Source: CAYXLI01 sp964464925
Lineage (GTDB): Bacteria > Acidobacteriota > Terriglobia > Bryobacterales > Bryobacteraceae
DNA length: 64,000 bases
Assembly: GCA_964464925.1 (NCBI GenBank)
Contig: CAYXLI010000002.1
Location: forward strand, 268,717 to 332,716
Direction of reading: 5' to 3'
Position 1 is the stretch's first letter, and each line of letters begins with the position of its first letter. The position numbers and the translations under genes are program-made. Under the pieces are notes generated by a model. It was not told the DNA's origin. It saw nothing but the letters and a program-made list of their open reading frames with translations, and ran no database searches. Shown here piece after piece: positions 8,695 to 17,388 of the stretch.

Positions 8695-9851
8695 CCGAAA
8701 GAATATCGCTGATCAGCGTGTCTTCCACGATGAAGGTGGCCGCTGACGCCGATCGTCTGCGCCGCGAAGGCGTCGACGTGGTCGACTTTGGAGCCGGCGA
8801 GCCTGATTTCCCGACACCCGACAACATCAAGAAAGCGGCGATCGCGGCGATCGAGAAAAACTTCACCAAGTACACTCCGGCCGGCGGTACGCAGGAGCTG
8901 AAGCAGGCGATCATCGAGCGCCATACGGCCGACTACGGCACGGCCTACTCTGCGAACGAGTGCGTGATCAGCGTGGGCGGCAAGCACGTCATCTTCAACC
9001 TGATGCAGGTGCTGATCGGTAACGGCGATGAGGTGATCATCCCGGTCCCTTATTGGGTTACGTACAAGGACGTGGTCAACTACGCGGGCGGCAAGTGCGT
9101 GTTCGTCGAAACCGACGAGCAGAGCGGCTTCACATTCACGGCTGCCATGATCGAGCGCGCCATCACGCCGAAGACGAAGATGGTGATCATCAATTCGCCG
9201 TCGAACCCGAGCGGCGCCGTGCTGGACCGTGCCGAGTTCGAGAAGATCTTTCACGTCACTTCGCAGCGCGGCATCTGGCTAATGACGGACGAGTGCTACT
9301 GCCGCTTCCTCTACGATAGCGAGCCGTTTTCGATTGCGTCGATGAAGGGGGCGAAGGATACGGTTCTGGTCGCCGGCTCTCTCTCGAAGACCTACGCGAT
9401 GACCGGCTGGCGCATCGGCTTCGGGCTCGCCCCGGCCGCTGTGATCGGCGGCATCAACAAGCTGCAGAGCCACAGCACCTCGAACCCTACCTCCATCGCC
9501 CAGAAGGCGGCTGTGGAAGCCGTACGCGGACCGCAAGACGGGATCAAAGTGATGCTCGCCGAGTACCACAAGCGACGGGATTACGTAGTGGAACGGCTGC
9601 GCGCGATGCCGGGAGTTTCGGCCCAGATGCCGCGTGGCGCATTCTACGCATATCCGAACATCGCAGGCACGTTCAGCAAACTGGGTATCCAGAATCCGAT
9701 GCAGTTTGCAGAGCAGTTGCTGGCAAAGGCGCATGTCGCCGTTGTTCCCGGTGAAGCGTTCGGAACCGAGTCGCACATTCGCATCTCCTACGCTACTTCC
9801 ATGGAAGAATTGAAGCGTGGCCTCGACCGTCTCCAGCAGTTCATCAGCTAG
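8673..9851 (+). CDS. Class I PLP-dependent aminotransferase, aspartate aminotransferase type
   Basis: The 392-residue protein is a fold-type I aminotransferase. The pyridoxal-phosphate lysine is in SLSKTYAMTGWRIG (about residue 237); other family marks are GAGEPDFPTPDNIK, INSPSNPSGAV and the C-terminal RISYATS arginine region. This is the pattern of bacterial 1-beta aspartate aminotransferases, which interconvert aspartate and 2-oxoglutarate with oxaloacetate and glutamate; a prephenate-accepting variant is possible. It overlaps coaD by 22 bases and manA by 35 bases. The upstream end reads AGAGAATAAAGAAGG before the ATG, giving a usable ribosome binding site. Confidence 0.93.
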   Translation: MQATLDLAERISLISVSSTMKVAADADRLRREGVDVVDFGAGEPDFPTPDNIKKAAIAAIEKNFTKYTPAGGTQELKQAIIERHTADYGTAYSANECVISVGGKHVIFNLMQVLIGNGDEVIIPVPYWVTYKDVVNYAGGKCVFVETDEQSGFTFTAAMIERAITPKTKMVIINSPSNPSGAVLDRAEFEKIFHVTSQRGIWLMTDECYCRFLYDSEPFSIASMKGAKDTVLVAGSLSKTYAMTGWRIGFGLAPAAVIGGINKLQSHSTSNPTSIAQKAAVEAVRGPQDGIKVMLAEYHKRRDYVVERLRAMPGVSAQMPRGAFYAYPNIAGTFSKLGIQNPMQFAEQLLAKAHVAVVPGEAFGTESHIRISYATSMEELKRGLDRLQQFIS

Positions 9852-10602
9852 GCTCGTTTCCCTGGCCCCCAGATTCGTCGAGCGGATCTGGGGGACGAAA
9901 AAACTGTCGCCCTGGTTCCCGGATCAGAAAGAGAAGATCGGCGAAGTCTGGTTCACCGACGACGGCAATCTACTGGTGAAGTTCATCTTCACCGAGGAAG
10001 ATCTGTCGGTGCAGGTGCACCCCAATGACGAACAAGCCCAGGCGGAGGGCCTGCCGCGCGGCAAGACCGAGATGTGGCATATCCTGAGCCGCGAACCGGG
10101 CGCCCGTCTCGCACTCGGATTTGGCAATGTTTACCGGCGCACGGAGGTCGACCGCGCGATTCACGAAGAGCGATTGGAAGATCTTCTCCAGTATGTCCCT
10201 GTGAATCCCGGCGAGAACTACTTCGTGCAGGCGGGCACGATCCACGCAATCGGCGCGGGCATCACGCTTTGCGAGATTCAACAAAATTCGGACGTGACAT
10301 ACCGGTTATACGATTATGGCCGCGGGCGGGAACTGCACATCGAGCAGGGCCTGGCAGTCTCACGGTTCGAGCCTTACGACGGGCTCACACGTTTCCCGGT
10401 GGAATGTGAGCACTTCCGGGTAGAGAACGTGAACCCAGGGGCGCTCGACGTGGAAGCCGGCGACCTGATGATCCTGCTGGAAGGCGCCGGCACTCTGAAC
10501 GGCAGTGCGGCTCAGCATGGATCGGTGTGGCGCGCCGAGTCGGCCGGCCCGGTGGAGATCAGCGGAAAGCTGCGTTCGCTGCGGGCGCGAGGAAGGAATT
10601 AA
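9817..10602 (+). CDS. manA: Type I mannose-6-phosphate isomerase (short form)
   Basis: The enzyme interconverts mannose-6-phosphate and fructose-6-phosphate using zinc. Zinc ligands are visible in QVHPNDEQA (Gln, His), KTEMWHIL (Glu) and GTIHAIGAG (His). At 261 residues it resembles the compact bacterial form, which is shorter than the roughly 390-residue enterobacterial one. The start is GTG 9817, because no other start occurs before the conserved RIWGTKKL segment. This makes the gene begin inside the aminotransferase, a 35-base overlap. Together with coaD and the aminotransferase it forms a compact metabolic operon. Confidence 0.92.
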   Translation: MASTVSSSSSARLVSLAPRFVERIWGTKKLSPWFPDQKEKIGEVWFTDDGNLLVKFIFTEEDLSVQVHPNDEQAQAEGLPRGKTEMWHILSREPGARLALGFGNVYRRTEVDRAIHEERLEDLLQYVPVNPGENYFVQAGTIHAIGAGITLCEIQQNSDVTYRLYDYGRGRELHIEQGLAVSRFEPYDGLTRFPVECEHFRVENVNPGALDVEAGDLMILLEGAGTLNGSAAQHGSVWRAESAGPVEISGKLRSLRARGRN

Positions 10603-10745
10603 CCGATTCCTAGCTCATCCACTCGTTCCAGCGGGGTTCCGCATTCGCGGCAGATGACGGCCGAACAATCTCCGCAGACCAGCGGATTGGTGACCGGCTT
10701 ATTGCACCGGGGACAATAGAAGTCAGGTTGTGATGTCGGTTCCAA
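10599..10745 (-). CDS. Small double zinc-ribbon protein (48 aa)
   Basis: The reverse strand encodes a 48-residue protein with four Cys pairs: YCPRC, VCGDC and CRECG, a classic small zinc-ribbon pattern, ending LERVDELGIG. The reading frame is closed upstream by TAG and has no ATG. A TTG at 10745 is preceded by TAGGAGC at normal spacing and is taken as the start. Cysteine spacing and the closed frame argue that this is real. The tail overlaps the last four bases of manA, and the start overlaps the first bases of the divergent SH3 lipoprotein gene. Function is unknown; such ribbons usually bind nucleic acid or protein partners. Confidence 0.65.
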   Translation of the reverse strand: MEPTSQPDFYCPRCNKPVTNPLVCGDCSAVICRECGTPLERVDELGIG

Positions 10746-12004
10746 GGCGAACTCTGCTCCTACATTCTAGTCTGCTGCTCACGCTTCTTCTTTCCGGTTG
10801 CAAGCCGGAGCCCGATCGCCCCAAGCCGATCGGGGAGGCCTTCGTTGCGCCGATCACGCTCAACCTCCGGCAGGAGCTTACACCCGGGTCGAAGCCGGTT
10901 GCGGTGCTGAAGCACGGCGATCCGGTAGACATCATTCAGCTGCGCCGGCGATTTGTCCGGATTCGGACCAAGAGCGGCATGGAGGGCTGGACGGATTCGC
11001 GCCAGTTGATGACGCCCGAGCAGATGGATAGCCTGCGAGAGTTCTCCGAGCGTGCGGCAAAGCTCCCGTCTTACGGCTCGGCGACCGCATTCAGCGTGCT
11101 GAACATTCACTCGGAGCCGAACCGGCAATCGCCCAGCTTTTATCAGATTGCGGAAGGCGCTCCGGTCGAAGTCATCGGGCACAAAGCGACGCCACGGCTG
11201 ACCCAGGCGCAGGTACCGCCGCCGGCACCGCTGGTGAAGCTCCCGCCTCCCGCCCCGAAGAAAAAGAAGATGAAGAAGGAAAAGAAGGAGCCGGGAATTC
11301 CGCCTCCTCCGCGTCCAGCCGCGCCGAAGCTGCCGTCGAATTACGAGGAATTGTCCAGGTCTCCGTTCGAGGACGAAGTAGAAGAGAAGGAGCCCGAGAA
11401 GAAAGAGGAGCCGGCGCCTCCGCCGCCGGTGAACGCTCCTTTAGAGGATTGGAGCCTGGTCCGCACAAAGAACGGAAACGCGGGGTGGGTTTTATCCCGG
11501 ATGATCAGCATGAGCATTCCGGACGAGGTGGCGCAATATGCGGAAGGCGCGCGCATCACCTCGTATTTCCCCCTGGCGGACGTACAGGACGAGGAGAAGG
11601 GATTGAAGCACAACTGGCTGTGGACGACGAACTCCAGCACGGCGGCGCCTTACGATTTCGACAGCTTCCGCGTATTCAACTGGAACCGGAAGAAGCACCG
11701 GTACGAGACGGCGTACATCGAGCGCCGGATCGAGGGTTACTATCCGGTCGAGGCAAGGAAGGGCACGGATCCTACGTTCTCGATGGTGGTACGAGGCGAC
11801 GACGGCCAGACGTACCGGAAGACTTATGCGTTTGCCGGGTACCGGGTGACGCTGGCAAAGAAGGAGCCGTACGCGCCGCTGGACCTCAGTAGCGCCACGC
11901 CGATCGCCCCGCTTCCGGGGGTTCCGGCGGCGGCGCCACAGGAGGCGGGGCCGGAGAGGTCCTGGAAGGACAGGGTTAAGGGGTTGTTACGATTCTCCAA
12001 ATAG
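10733..12004 (+). CDS. Lipoprotein with SH3-like domains and a Pro/Lys-rich linker
   Basis: The 423-residue protein starts at ATG 10733 (a GTG three bases earlier is also possible). It has a lipoprotein signal with lipobox LLLSGC and Cys23. Two SH3-like segments follow at about 35-100 and 115-155, then a Pro/Lys/Glu-rich linker of about 75 residues, a third SH3-like stretch (WSLVRTKNGNAGWVLSRM) and a C-terminal domain of about 150 residues of unknown type. Bacterial SH3 domains usually bind peptidoglycan or proteins, so an envelope role is likely. It stands alone, convergent with the glycosyltransferase gene. Confidence 0.8.
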   Translation: MSVPRRTLLLHSSLLLTLLLSGCKPEPDRPKPIGEAFVAPITLNLRQELTPGSKPVAVLKHGDPVDIIQLRRRFVRIRTKSGMEGWTDSRQLMTPEQMDSLREFSERAAKLPSYGSATAFSVLNIHSEPNRQSPSFYQIAEGAPVEVIGHKATPRLTQAQVPPPAPLVKLPPPAPKKKKMKKEKKEPGIPPPPRPAAPKLPSNYEELSRSPFEDEVEEKEPEKKEEPAPPPPVNAPLEDWSLVRTKNGNAGWVLSRMISMSIPDEVAQYAEGARITSYFPLADVQDEEKGLKHNWLWTTNSSTAAPYDFDSFRVFNWNRKKHRYETAYIERRIEGYYPVEARKGTDPTFSMVVRGDDGQTYRKTYAFAGYRVTLAKKEPYAPLDLSSATPIAPLPGVPAAAPQEAGPERSWKDRVKGLLRFSK

Positions 12005-12033
12005 TTTTCGCGTTGCTTAGAATCTGACGCCGC

Positions 12034-13626
12034 TCATCGGCGCTCATAAATTTCATAGATGTCGTTGCGAGATATCAATCTGTACTCGTTCTGGATAAGG
12101 CGTGTAAGATACTTGTGCACCTCAGGCTCCTCCTTTACGAAGAACCTGTCCATCCAGAGATGGAACCAGGGATCCAGCACGACCACATCTGCTTTCACGC
12201 CTGTGTAGCGCCCCAGACGAGCATCATCTATGAACCCGGAATACTGCAATTCGAAACCGAACACCGATGAAGCAAAAATCGTTAGTCCTCGCTGCCGGTA
12301 CTCCTTCAATTGCATTGCTACGGGTTCGTAGAGGCGCTGGTACTCGTGCAACCGAACCTTCTGTACCAACGCGCTCATTTGGAGCGTCACGAATCCGAGC
12401 ATTATGGCGCCCGCCACTAATCGTTCGTGTCTAGCACGCCAGAGGTGCTGCAGGCCGATAGCGAATAAAATGGCAAAGAACGGCACTGAATAAGTGACAT
12501 AGTTTTGCGCTTTGAATCCGACGACGAACGTGAGGCCTGTCAAATACAGCATGCTGATCCATAGCAAATCACGAGTTCCGGATGAGTTGCGGATCGCTTT
12601 GCTTTCTACACAACCTACCAGCGCAATCAAGTACATGATGGGTGTGATCACCAACCATCCAGTTATCTTCCCGATCCAAATCGGATCCAGTCCGTACGTT
12701 GTTAAGTACTTTCCCAATTCCCGCATAACAATTAACCATGGCCGTGTAAGAGGAACAATTCGTTCCGACCTCCCCGCCGCGTTTGCTCTCATCTGAACGA
12801 CAAAATCAGCAGGACTTTGCATTATGAAAGTCAGCCAAGCGGCGCCGAGTACCGCGTAAGGAACTATCGCGATCAGAAGGTGAGCCAATCGCACGCGATG
12901 CCGGTCAAAGCGCCACATGATCGCGATCAGCGTAAGAACGGCCATGATTCCGTTGGGGTGAGTAAAACAACTGGCGGCGGCGAAACACTGACTCAGCGCG
13001 ATTGCGAGAGTCAATCGCTGCTCCTGAAACAGCAGATATGCCGCTATTGAGCAAAGGCCGAGACCGCAAGCCATCATATCCATGCGCGCATCTGCTCCGG
13101 CCCATTGAAACACGAAATCGAGCGATGCTATAGCTACGGTCAAAATCGAGAGCGATTGATCGAACGTGAGCCTCCAGCAAGTCACAAACAAGGCGGTAAG
13201 TGCAACCACTCCCCAAAATACGGAATACGCCCGCATTGTGAATGCCGAAAAACCTGTGACCTTGAGCCAACCAGCCGCGGTCACAAGATGGAGCGGGACC
13301 ATATAGTAGATTCGTTGCTGTATTCCGCGAAGATACGCATTCAGATAGTGGCCGCTTGGTTCTTGCACATTGCTTCCAAGGTTGCCCCTGAAAGCAAAGT
13401 TGTAAGCAGGGTTGCCGAACCAGCCCTCGTCGCACCAGGGTACTTTCACGCGGGCCAGGAGCAGAGAACAGACAGTATAGACGATCAGAAAGCCGACTAA
13501 TGCGGCGATCGTTCCGCGCGAGATGCGCGCGTTCCGGTCTTGGGCAGGGTGGCCAGACCCCGCGCGACCTTCTGGTGCGCGGCCGCGTAGCAGGATGCTC
13601 GTTTCACTGATCCTTTCAGGGTTCAT
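12034..13626 (-). CDS. GT39/PMT-like membrane glycosyltransferase
   Basis: The 530-residue protein is highly hydrophobic with around ten predicted membrane segments. An acidic first periplasmic loop (KVPWCDEGWF) matches the Asp-Glu signature of C-type glycosyltransferases of the PMT/ArnT superfamily, which transfer sugars from polyprenyl phosphates. A soluble C-terminal part of about 100 residues follows. The first 35 residues are Arg-rich and the true start may be later. No partner gene for a polyprenyl-phosphate sugar donor is nearby. Codon use is somewhat less GC-rich than in the neighbours, so recent transfer is possible but not shown. Confidence 0.8.
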   Translation of the reverse strand: MNPERISETSILLRGRAPEGRAGSGHPAQDRNARISRGTIAALVGFLIVYTVCSLLLARVKVPWCDEGWFGNPAYNFAFRGNLGSNVQEPSGHYLNAYLRGIQQRIYYMVPLHLVTAAGWLKVTGFSAFTMRAYSVFWGVVALTALFVTCWRLTFDQSLSILTVAIASLDFVFQWAGADARMDMMACGLGLCSIAAYLLFQEQRLTLAIALSQCFAAASCFTHPNGIMAVLTLIAIMWRFDRHRVRLAHLLIAIVPYAVLGAAWLTFIMQSPADFVVQMRANAAGRSERIVPLTRPWLIVMRELGKYLTTYGLDPIWIGKITGWLVITPIMYLIALVGCVESKAIRNSSGTRDLLWISMLYLTGLTFVVGFKAQNYVTYSVPFFAILFAIGLQHLWRARHERLVAGAIMLGFVTLQMSALVQKVRLHEYQRLYEPVAMQLKEYRQRGLTIFASSVFGFELQYSGFIDDARLGRYTGVKADVVVLDPWFHLWMDRFFVKEEPEVHKYLTRLIQNEYRLISRNDIYEIYERR

Positions 13627-13707
13627 CAGTAACTTTGCTTATCGCCTTAATCGGACAAACGCCTCAATAGCAATAGGGCCCTGTAGTACCAGAGGTGAGA
13701 GATCCCG

Positions 13708-14466
13708 TCACAGCTCGACGCGATCCATTGCCAGAAACTCAAGAATGTGTGGATGGTCCGACTTTTCCATCTCCGCGACAGGACCAAAGTAGATTACTCT
13801 GCCTTCGAAAAGAAACACCACCCGGTCCGCCACCTTGCGCATCAGGTCCAGATCATGGGTGACCACCACGGAGGTCAGCTTCGAGTGTTTCTTCAAGCGC
13901 AGCATCAGGTTGCCCATATGGTCGGACATGATCGGGTCCACCATGGTGGTCGGCTCGTCATAAAGCACGCACTCGGGCTCAGCGGCCAGCGCGCGGGCGA
14001 TTGCGACGGCGCGGCGATACCCGGTTGAAAGGTCTCCGGGATACTTGTCCCTTGCGTCCTGCAGGTCCACGAGACTCAGCAGACCATCGACGATTTCTTC
14101 CTTGTGCTGCTGGTCGAAATCGTCCCGTAACTCCAGGGAAAACTCGATGTTTTCGCCGATTGTCAAGGAATCGAAGAGCGCCCCGTTCTGGAAGACCATG
14201 GTGACCTTCTTACGGATCGACCTCATCTGGTCTTCGGTGTAGCCGGTAATGTCCTGGTGGGCGACGATCACCTGGCCGGAGTCCGCCTTCATGAATCCCA
14301 TGATGTGCTGCAATGTCACAGACTTACCGACACCGCTCCGCCCGATGATGGCAACCGTCTCACCGCCGTCGACGTAAAAATTCGAATCGACTAAAACGGG
14401 TTTATCGAACGTCTTATACACGTGCCGGAATTCTATGTAGTGCGGAAACTGCTCGTTAGGTTGCAT
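13708..14466 (-). CDS. MlaF-like ABC transporter ATP-binding protein
   Basis: The 252-residue ATPase shows Walker A GRSGVGKS, Q-loop MVFQNGALFDSLT, a signature LSTGYRRAVAIARAL, Walker B CVLYDEPTT and switch His VVTHD. The FQNGALFDSLT and DPIMSDHM stretches are those of MlaF/Ttg2A ATPases, which energise phospholipid or hydrophobic compound transport between membranes. The signature reads LSTGY where LSGGM is usual in MlaF. No MlaE permease or MlaD substrate-binding gene lies beside it, so partners must be elsewhere. The ATG (14466) falls inside the 3' end of mobA, an 11-base overlap. Confidence 0.87.
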   Translation of the reverse strand: MQPNEQFPHYIEFRHVYKTFDKPVLVDSNFYVDGGETVAIIGRSGVGKSVTLQHIMGFMKADSGQVIVAHQDITGYTEDQMRSIRKKVTMVFQNGALFDSLTIGENIEFSLELRDDFDQQHKEEIVDGLLSLVDLQDARDKYPGDLSTGYRRAVAIARALAAEPECVLYDEPTTMVDPIMSDHMGNLMLRLKKHSKLTSVVVTHDLDLMRKVADRVVFLFEGRVIYFGPVAEMEKSDHPHILEFLAMDRVEL

Positions 14467-15007
14467 GTGTAGTTTCCAGGTAGGCCGCCCAGTCCTCTGG
14501 AGTGTTGATGTTGCGGAACGGCTCTGCGTCGGGAAAATCCAGGAACTCGTGTCTGGTCAAACGGATGGCCTGCCTAAGCCCGTGGACCTCGTTGGCGGCG
14601 GCATCGCTGAACGCGGGGATTGCCTGCCGGTTGTATGCGGCGCAAAGCGGATGCTCGCGGCCATCGGGCGTACGCGGAATTATGCAATGCGCGCCGGTTC
14701 GCAAAATCGCGGCGCAAAGGGTGCGGAGCACCGCAGGTGTAACGCAGGGCATATCGCAGGCGACCACCAGATTCCACTCGGCACGCGAAGCAGTCAGGGC
14801 GGTCAGAATGCCGCCGACCGGCCCGAACCCGGGGTATAGGTCGGGAATGCCTCCGGGGCCGCCAACAAGCTGAACATCGGGAGTGACCTGTTGAAGAACC
14901 TGAACGATATGATCCAGCAGTACCCCGCCGCCAAGTGGCAGCAGGGACTTGTCTTTCCCCATGCGGGCGCTACGGCCTCCGGTCAACACGAAGCCCGCAC
15001 ATTGCAT
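14456..15007 (-). CDS. mobA: Molybdenum cofactor guanylyltransferase
   Basis: MobA adds GMP to molybdopterin to make MGD. The 183-residue protein has the nucleotidyltransferase motif LTGGRSARMGKDKSLLPLGG at the N-terminus, GPVGGILTAL, and the acidic VVACDMPCVTP motif. Length is typical. It would supply cofactor to enzymes such as the YdeP-like oxidoreductase upstream in the window. It is divergent from the lytic transglycosylase gene (81 bases between) and overlaps the MlaF-like gene downstream, an unexpected partner functionally. Confidence 0.93.
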   Translation of the reverse strand: MQCAGFVLTGGRSARMGKDKSLLPLGGGVLLDHIVQVLQQVTPDVQLVGGPGGIPDLYPGFGPVGGILTALTASRAEWNLVVACDMPCVTPAVLRTLCAAILRTGAHCIIPRTPDGREHPLCAAYNRQAIPAFSDAAANEVHGLRQAIRLTRHEFLDFPDAEPFRNINTPEDWAAYLETTHAT

Positions 15008-15088
15008 GAGAGAATGATAGCATTCGCCTCGTTTCCCGCCTCGGGCACGCGAATGAATTGCGCAACTTCCGGTGCTTGTAAGGGTATA

Positions 15089-15883
15089 ATGATTGAAAAC
15101 AAAGTGACGCGTCTTTGTTTTAGGAATCGGACGGTGTTCTTGTGCGCCGCGCTAGCGGCTGTAACCGGCGTGTGCGCCGAAGCAGCCGGGAGCACAGTGA
15201 AGCGGGCTACCAGTGTGGTACGAGCAGACACACGCACCGGCCGGCTCGTCCGCACGGTGGTTGTTCCCCCGAAGCCCGTCGCGCTCAAGATCGTTCAACC
15301 GCTGCCCGTGATCGAGACTTCTGCGGAACCGCCGGCTGCTTTGCCTGCCAATATCGATCCCGGTATTTCCCAACTGGTTGAGGAGACCGCCTCGAAGTAT
15401 CACGTCGATCCGCTCCTGGTGCATTCGGTGATTCAGGTGGAGAGCAACTACAATCAGTACGCGATGTCGAACAAAGGCGCGCAGGGACTGATGCAGCTGA
15501 TTCCGTCTACGGCCCGCCGGTTTGGCGTGAGAAACGTATTCGATGCGAAAGAGAATATCGAGGGCGGTGTTCGCTATCTGCAATATCTGAACACGCTCTT
15601 TCCCGATGACGTTCGCAAGACCCTGGCTGCCTACAATGCCGGAGAGGGCGCCGTTGTTCGGTACAACAACATCCCTCCTTATCCGGAGACCGAGCAATAC
15701 GTTTACAAGGTCGGCGAGAGGTACGGGAAGGCGCTTCGTGCGGCGCGCCAGAAGGCCGCGGCCGCTGCCCCGAAACCCGCTCCGGAAAAGATAGCGGAAG
15801 AGCGCCACAATCCCGTGGAGCAGTTTATGGATGCGGATGGCCGCCTGCATGTGGTCACGCGCTCCTTGGCGGATACTCCGTAA
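15089..15883 (+). CDS. Lytic transglycosylase (SLT domain), exported
   Basis: An open frame runs from 14891, but ATG 15089 yields a signal peptide (FLCAALAAVTGVCAEA) and avoids overlap with mobA. The 264-residue protein carries an SLT domain: catalytic Glu in QVESNYNQYAMS, then GAQGLMQLIPSTARRFGV and the AYNAGEGAV motif. It cleaves the glycan strand of peptidoglycan to anhydromuropeptides in the periplasm. The amidase gene follows after six bases, so both cell-wall hydrolases are likely co-expressed. Confidence 0.93.
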   Translation: MIENKVTRLCFRNRTVFLCAALAAVTGVCAEAAGSTVKRATSVVRADTRTGRLVRTVVVPPKPVALKIVQPLPVIETSAEPPAALPANIDPGISQLVEETASKYHVDPLLVHSVIQVESNYNQYAMSNKGAQGLMQLIPSTARRFGVRNVFDAKENIEGGVRYLQYLNTLFPDDVRKTLAAYNAGEGAVVRYNNIPPYPETEQYVYKVGERYGKALRAARQKAAAAAPKPAPEKIAEERHNPVEQFMDADGRLHVVTRSLADTP

Positions 15884-15889
15884 TCCGTT

Positions 15890-17365
15890 ATGTCGCTTCG
15901 CAACACAGCCCGGCTAGGAGTTGTCGCAGCGACGTTGTTTTCCATCTGCTCGGCAGGCGTGATGCGGAACGCGGTCACGGCGGTTCGCTTCTGGTCCTTA
16001 ACCGATACGACGCGCGTCGTGGTAGAGACCACGGGGGATTTCGAGCTGCATTCCGATCGCGTGCCGAATCCGGATCGTCTCTTCTTCGATCTGAAAGGCG
16101 CCACGCTGAAGATCGGCGGCAAGGGCCAGCACACGATCAACGTCGCGGATCATCTGCTGAAACAGATTCGCGTGGCTGAAACCCAGCCGGGAACCACCCG
16201 CGTCGTCTTCGACCTTGAAGCGAACGTCGAGTTCACTGCCTCGCAGCTTTCGAATCCGAGCCGCCTGATCATCGAACTTCGCTCCGCATCGGACAACCCG
16301 GCGCCGCTGACACCGAGCGTCACGGGCGTCCAGAAGCTGGATTCCGTTCCCGGCGAGGTCTTGCCGGAACCGAAGCCGGCATTGGCGGTCGACGCGAAGC
16401 CCGCAGCGAAATCGCCGGTCACCGTCGCCGCTCCTGTGCTGACGGCCGCCCGCTCCCGTGTGGATGCGCTTCCGGATCCGACACTATCGGCGGACAAGGC
16501 GATTCAATCGATGCCGGTGGCCACGGTGCCGGCGCCCAAGGTGAATACGGCGAAGCCGGGCGGCAAAGTTCCGGAGCCGTCCAAGGCCGTCGAGAAAGCG
16601 CTCGCGGCCAAGTTGCCAAAGAGCGGCGATCCGGCGCTGACCCGCGTGCTCGGGCTGAAAATCGGACGGATCGTCCTGGATGCCGGCCATGGCGGTCACG
16701 ATACGGGCACGATCGGCCCGACGGGTCTGACGGAGAAAGAACTCGTCCTTGACGTCACGAAGCGACTGGGGGCCCTGATCGAGAACCGGATGGGGAGTGA
16801 GGTCATCTATACACGCTCGGACGACACGTTCATCCCGCTCGAACATCGCACTGCGATTGCCAATGAGCACAAGGCCGACCTGTTTCTTTCCGTGCACGCC
16901 AACTCCTCGCCTGTCAAAGTGTCCTCCGGCGTCGAGACTTATTACTTGAACTTCACGACCAGCAAGAGCGCTTTGGAGGTAGCCGCCCGTGAGAACGCCA
17001 CCTCCACCAATACGGTGTATGACCTGAAGGACCTCTTGCAGAAGATTGCGCTGAAGGACAAGGTAGAGGAGTCCCGGGAGTTCGCCGCGCGCGTGCAGAC
17101 ATCGCTCTTCTCGTTTTCTGCCAAGGGCAATTCGCACGCGAAAGATCGCGGCGTGAAGAAGGCACCGTTCGTGGTTCTGATCGGCGCGTCGATGCCTTCC
17201 GTGTTAGCGGAAATTGGATTTATCAGCAATCCGCGGGATGAGTCGGCTATGCGAAGGCCGGAGTACCGGCAAAAGTTAGCGGAGGCACTTTATAAGGGTC
17301 TTTCGCAGTATGCGGGTACGCTGAGCCACTTCCAGGTGGCGGCCGCCGGCTCTCCGAAGAAGTAG
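15890..17365 (+). CDS. N-acetylmuramoyl-L-alanine amidase with AMIN domain
   Basis: The 491-residue protein starts with a signal peptide and an AMIN domain (about residues 25-130) that targets peptidoglycan or the septum. A Pro/Ala/Lys-rich linker (about 140-255) follows, then an Amidase_3 catalytic domain with zinc ligands in LDAGHGGHDTG (His), ELVLDV (Glu) and SVHANSS (His) and the catalytic Glu in AEIGFISN. This is the AmiC type, which cleaves between muramic acid and the stem peptide during cell separation. It is transcribed with the upstream lytic transglycosylase. Confidence 0.95.
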   Translation: MSLRNTARLGVVAATLFSICSAGVMRNAVTAVRFWSLTDTTRVVVETTGDFELHSDRVPNPDRLFFDLKGATLKIGGKGQHTINVADHLLKQIRVAETQPGTTRVVFDLEANVEFTASQLSNPSRLIIELRSASDNPAPLTPSVTGVQKLDSVPGEVLPEPKPALAVDAKPAAKSPVTVAAPVLTAARSRVDALPDPTLSADKAIQSMPVATVPAPKVNTAKPGGKVPEPSKAVEKALAAKLPKSGDPALTRVLGLKIGRIVLDAGHGGHDTGTIGPTGLTEKELVLDVTKRLGALIENRMGSEVIYTRSDDTFIPLEHRTAIANEHKADLFLSVHANSSPVKVSSGVETYYLNFTTSKSALEVAARENATSTNTVYDLKDLLQKIALKDKVEESREFAARVQTSLFSFSAKGNSHAKDRGVKKAPFVVLIGASMPSVLAEIGFISNPRDESAMRRPEYRQKLAEALYKGLSQYAGTLSHFQVAAAGSPKK

Positions 17366-17378
17366 ACGAGCCCGTCTA
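17363..17378 (+). terminator. Small hairpin at the amidase stop
   Basis: A perfect 6-bp stem (TAGACG / CGTCTA, loop AGCC) begins at the amidase stop codon, between two convergent genes. There is no T-tract, so termination strength is doubtful. Confidence 0.35.
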
Positions 17379-17388
17379 TTGCCCAGGT

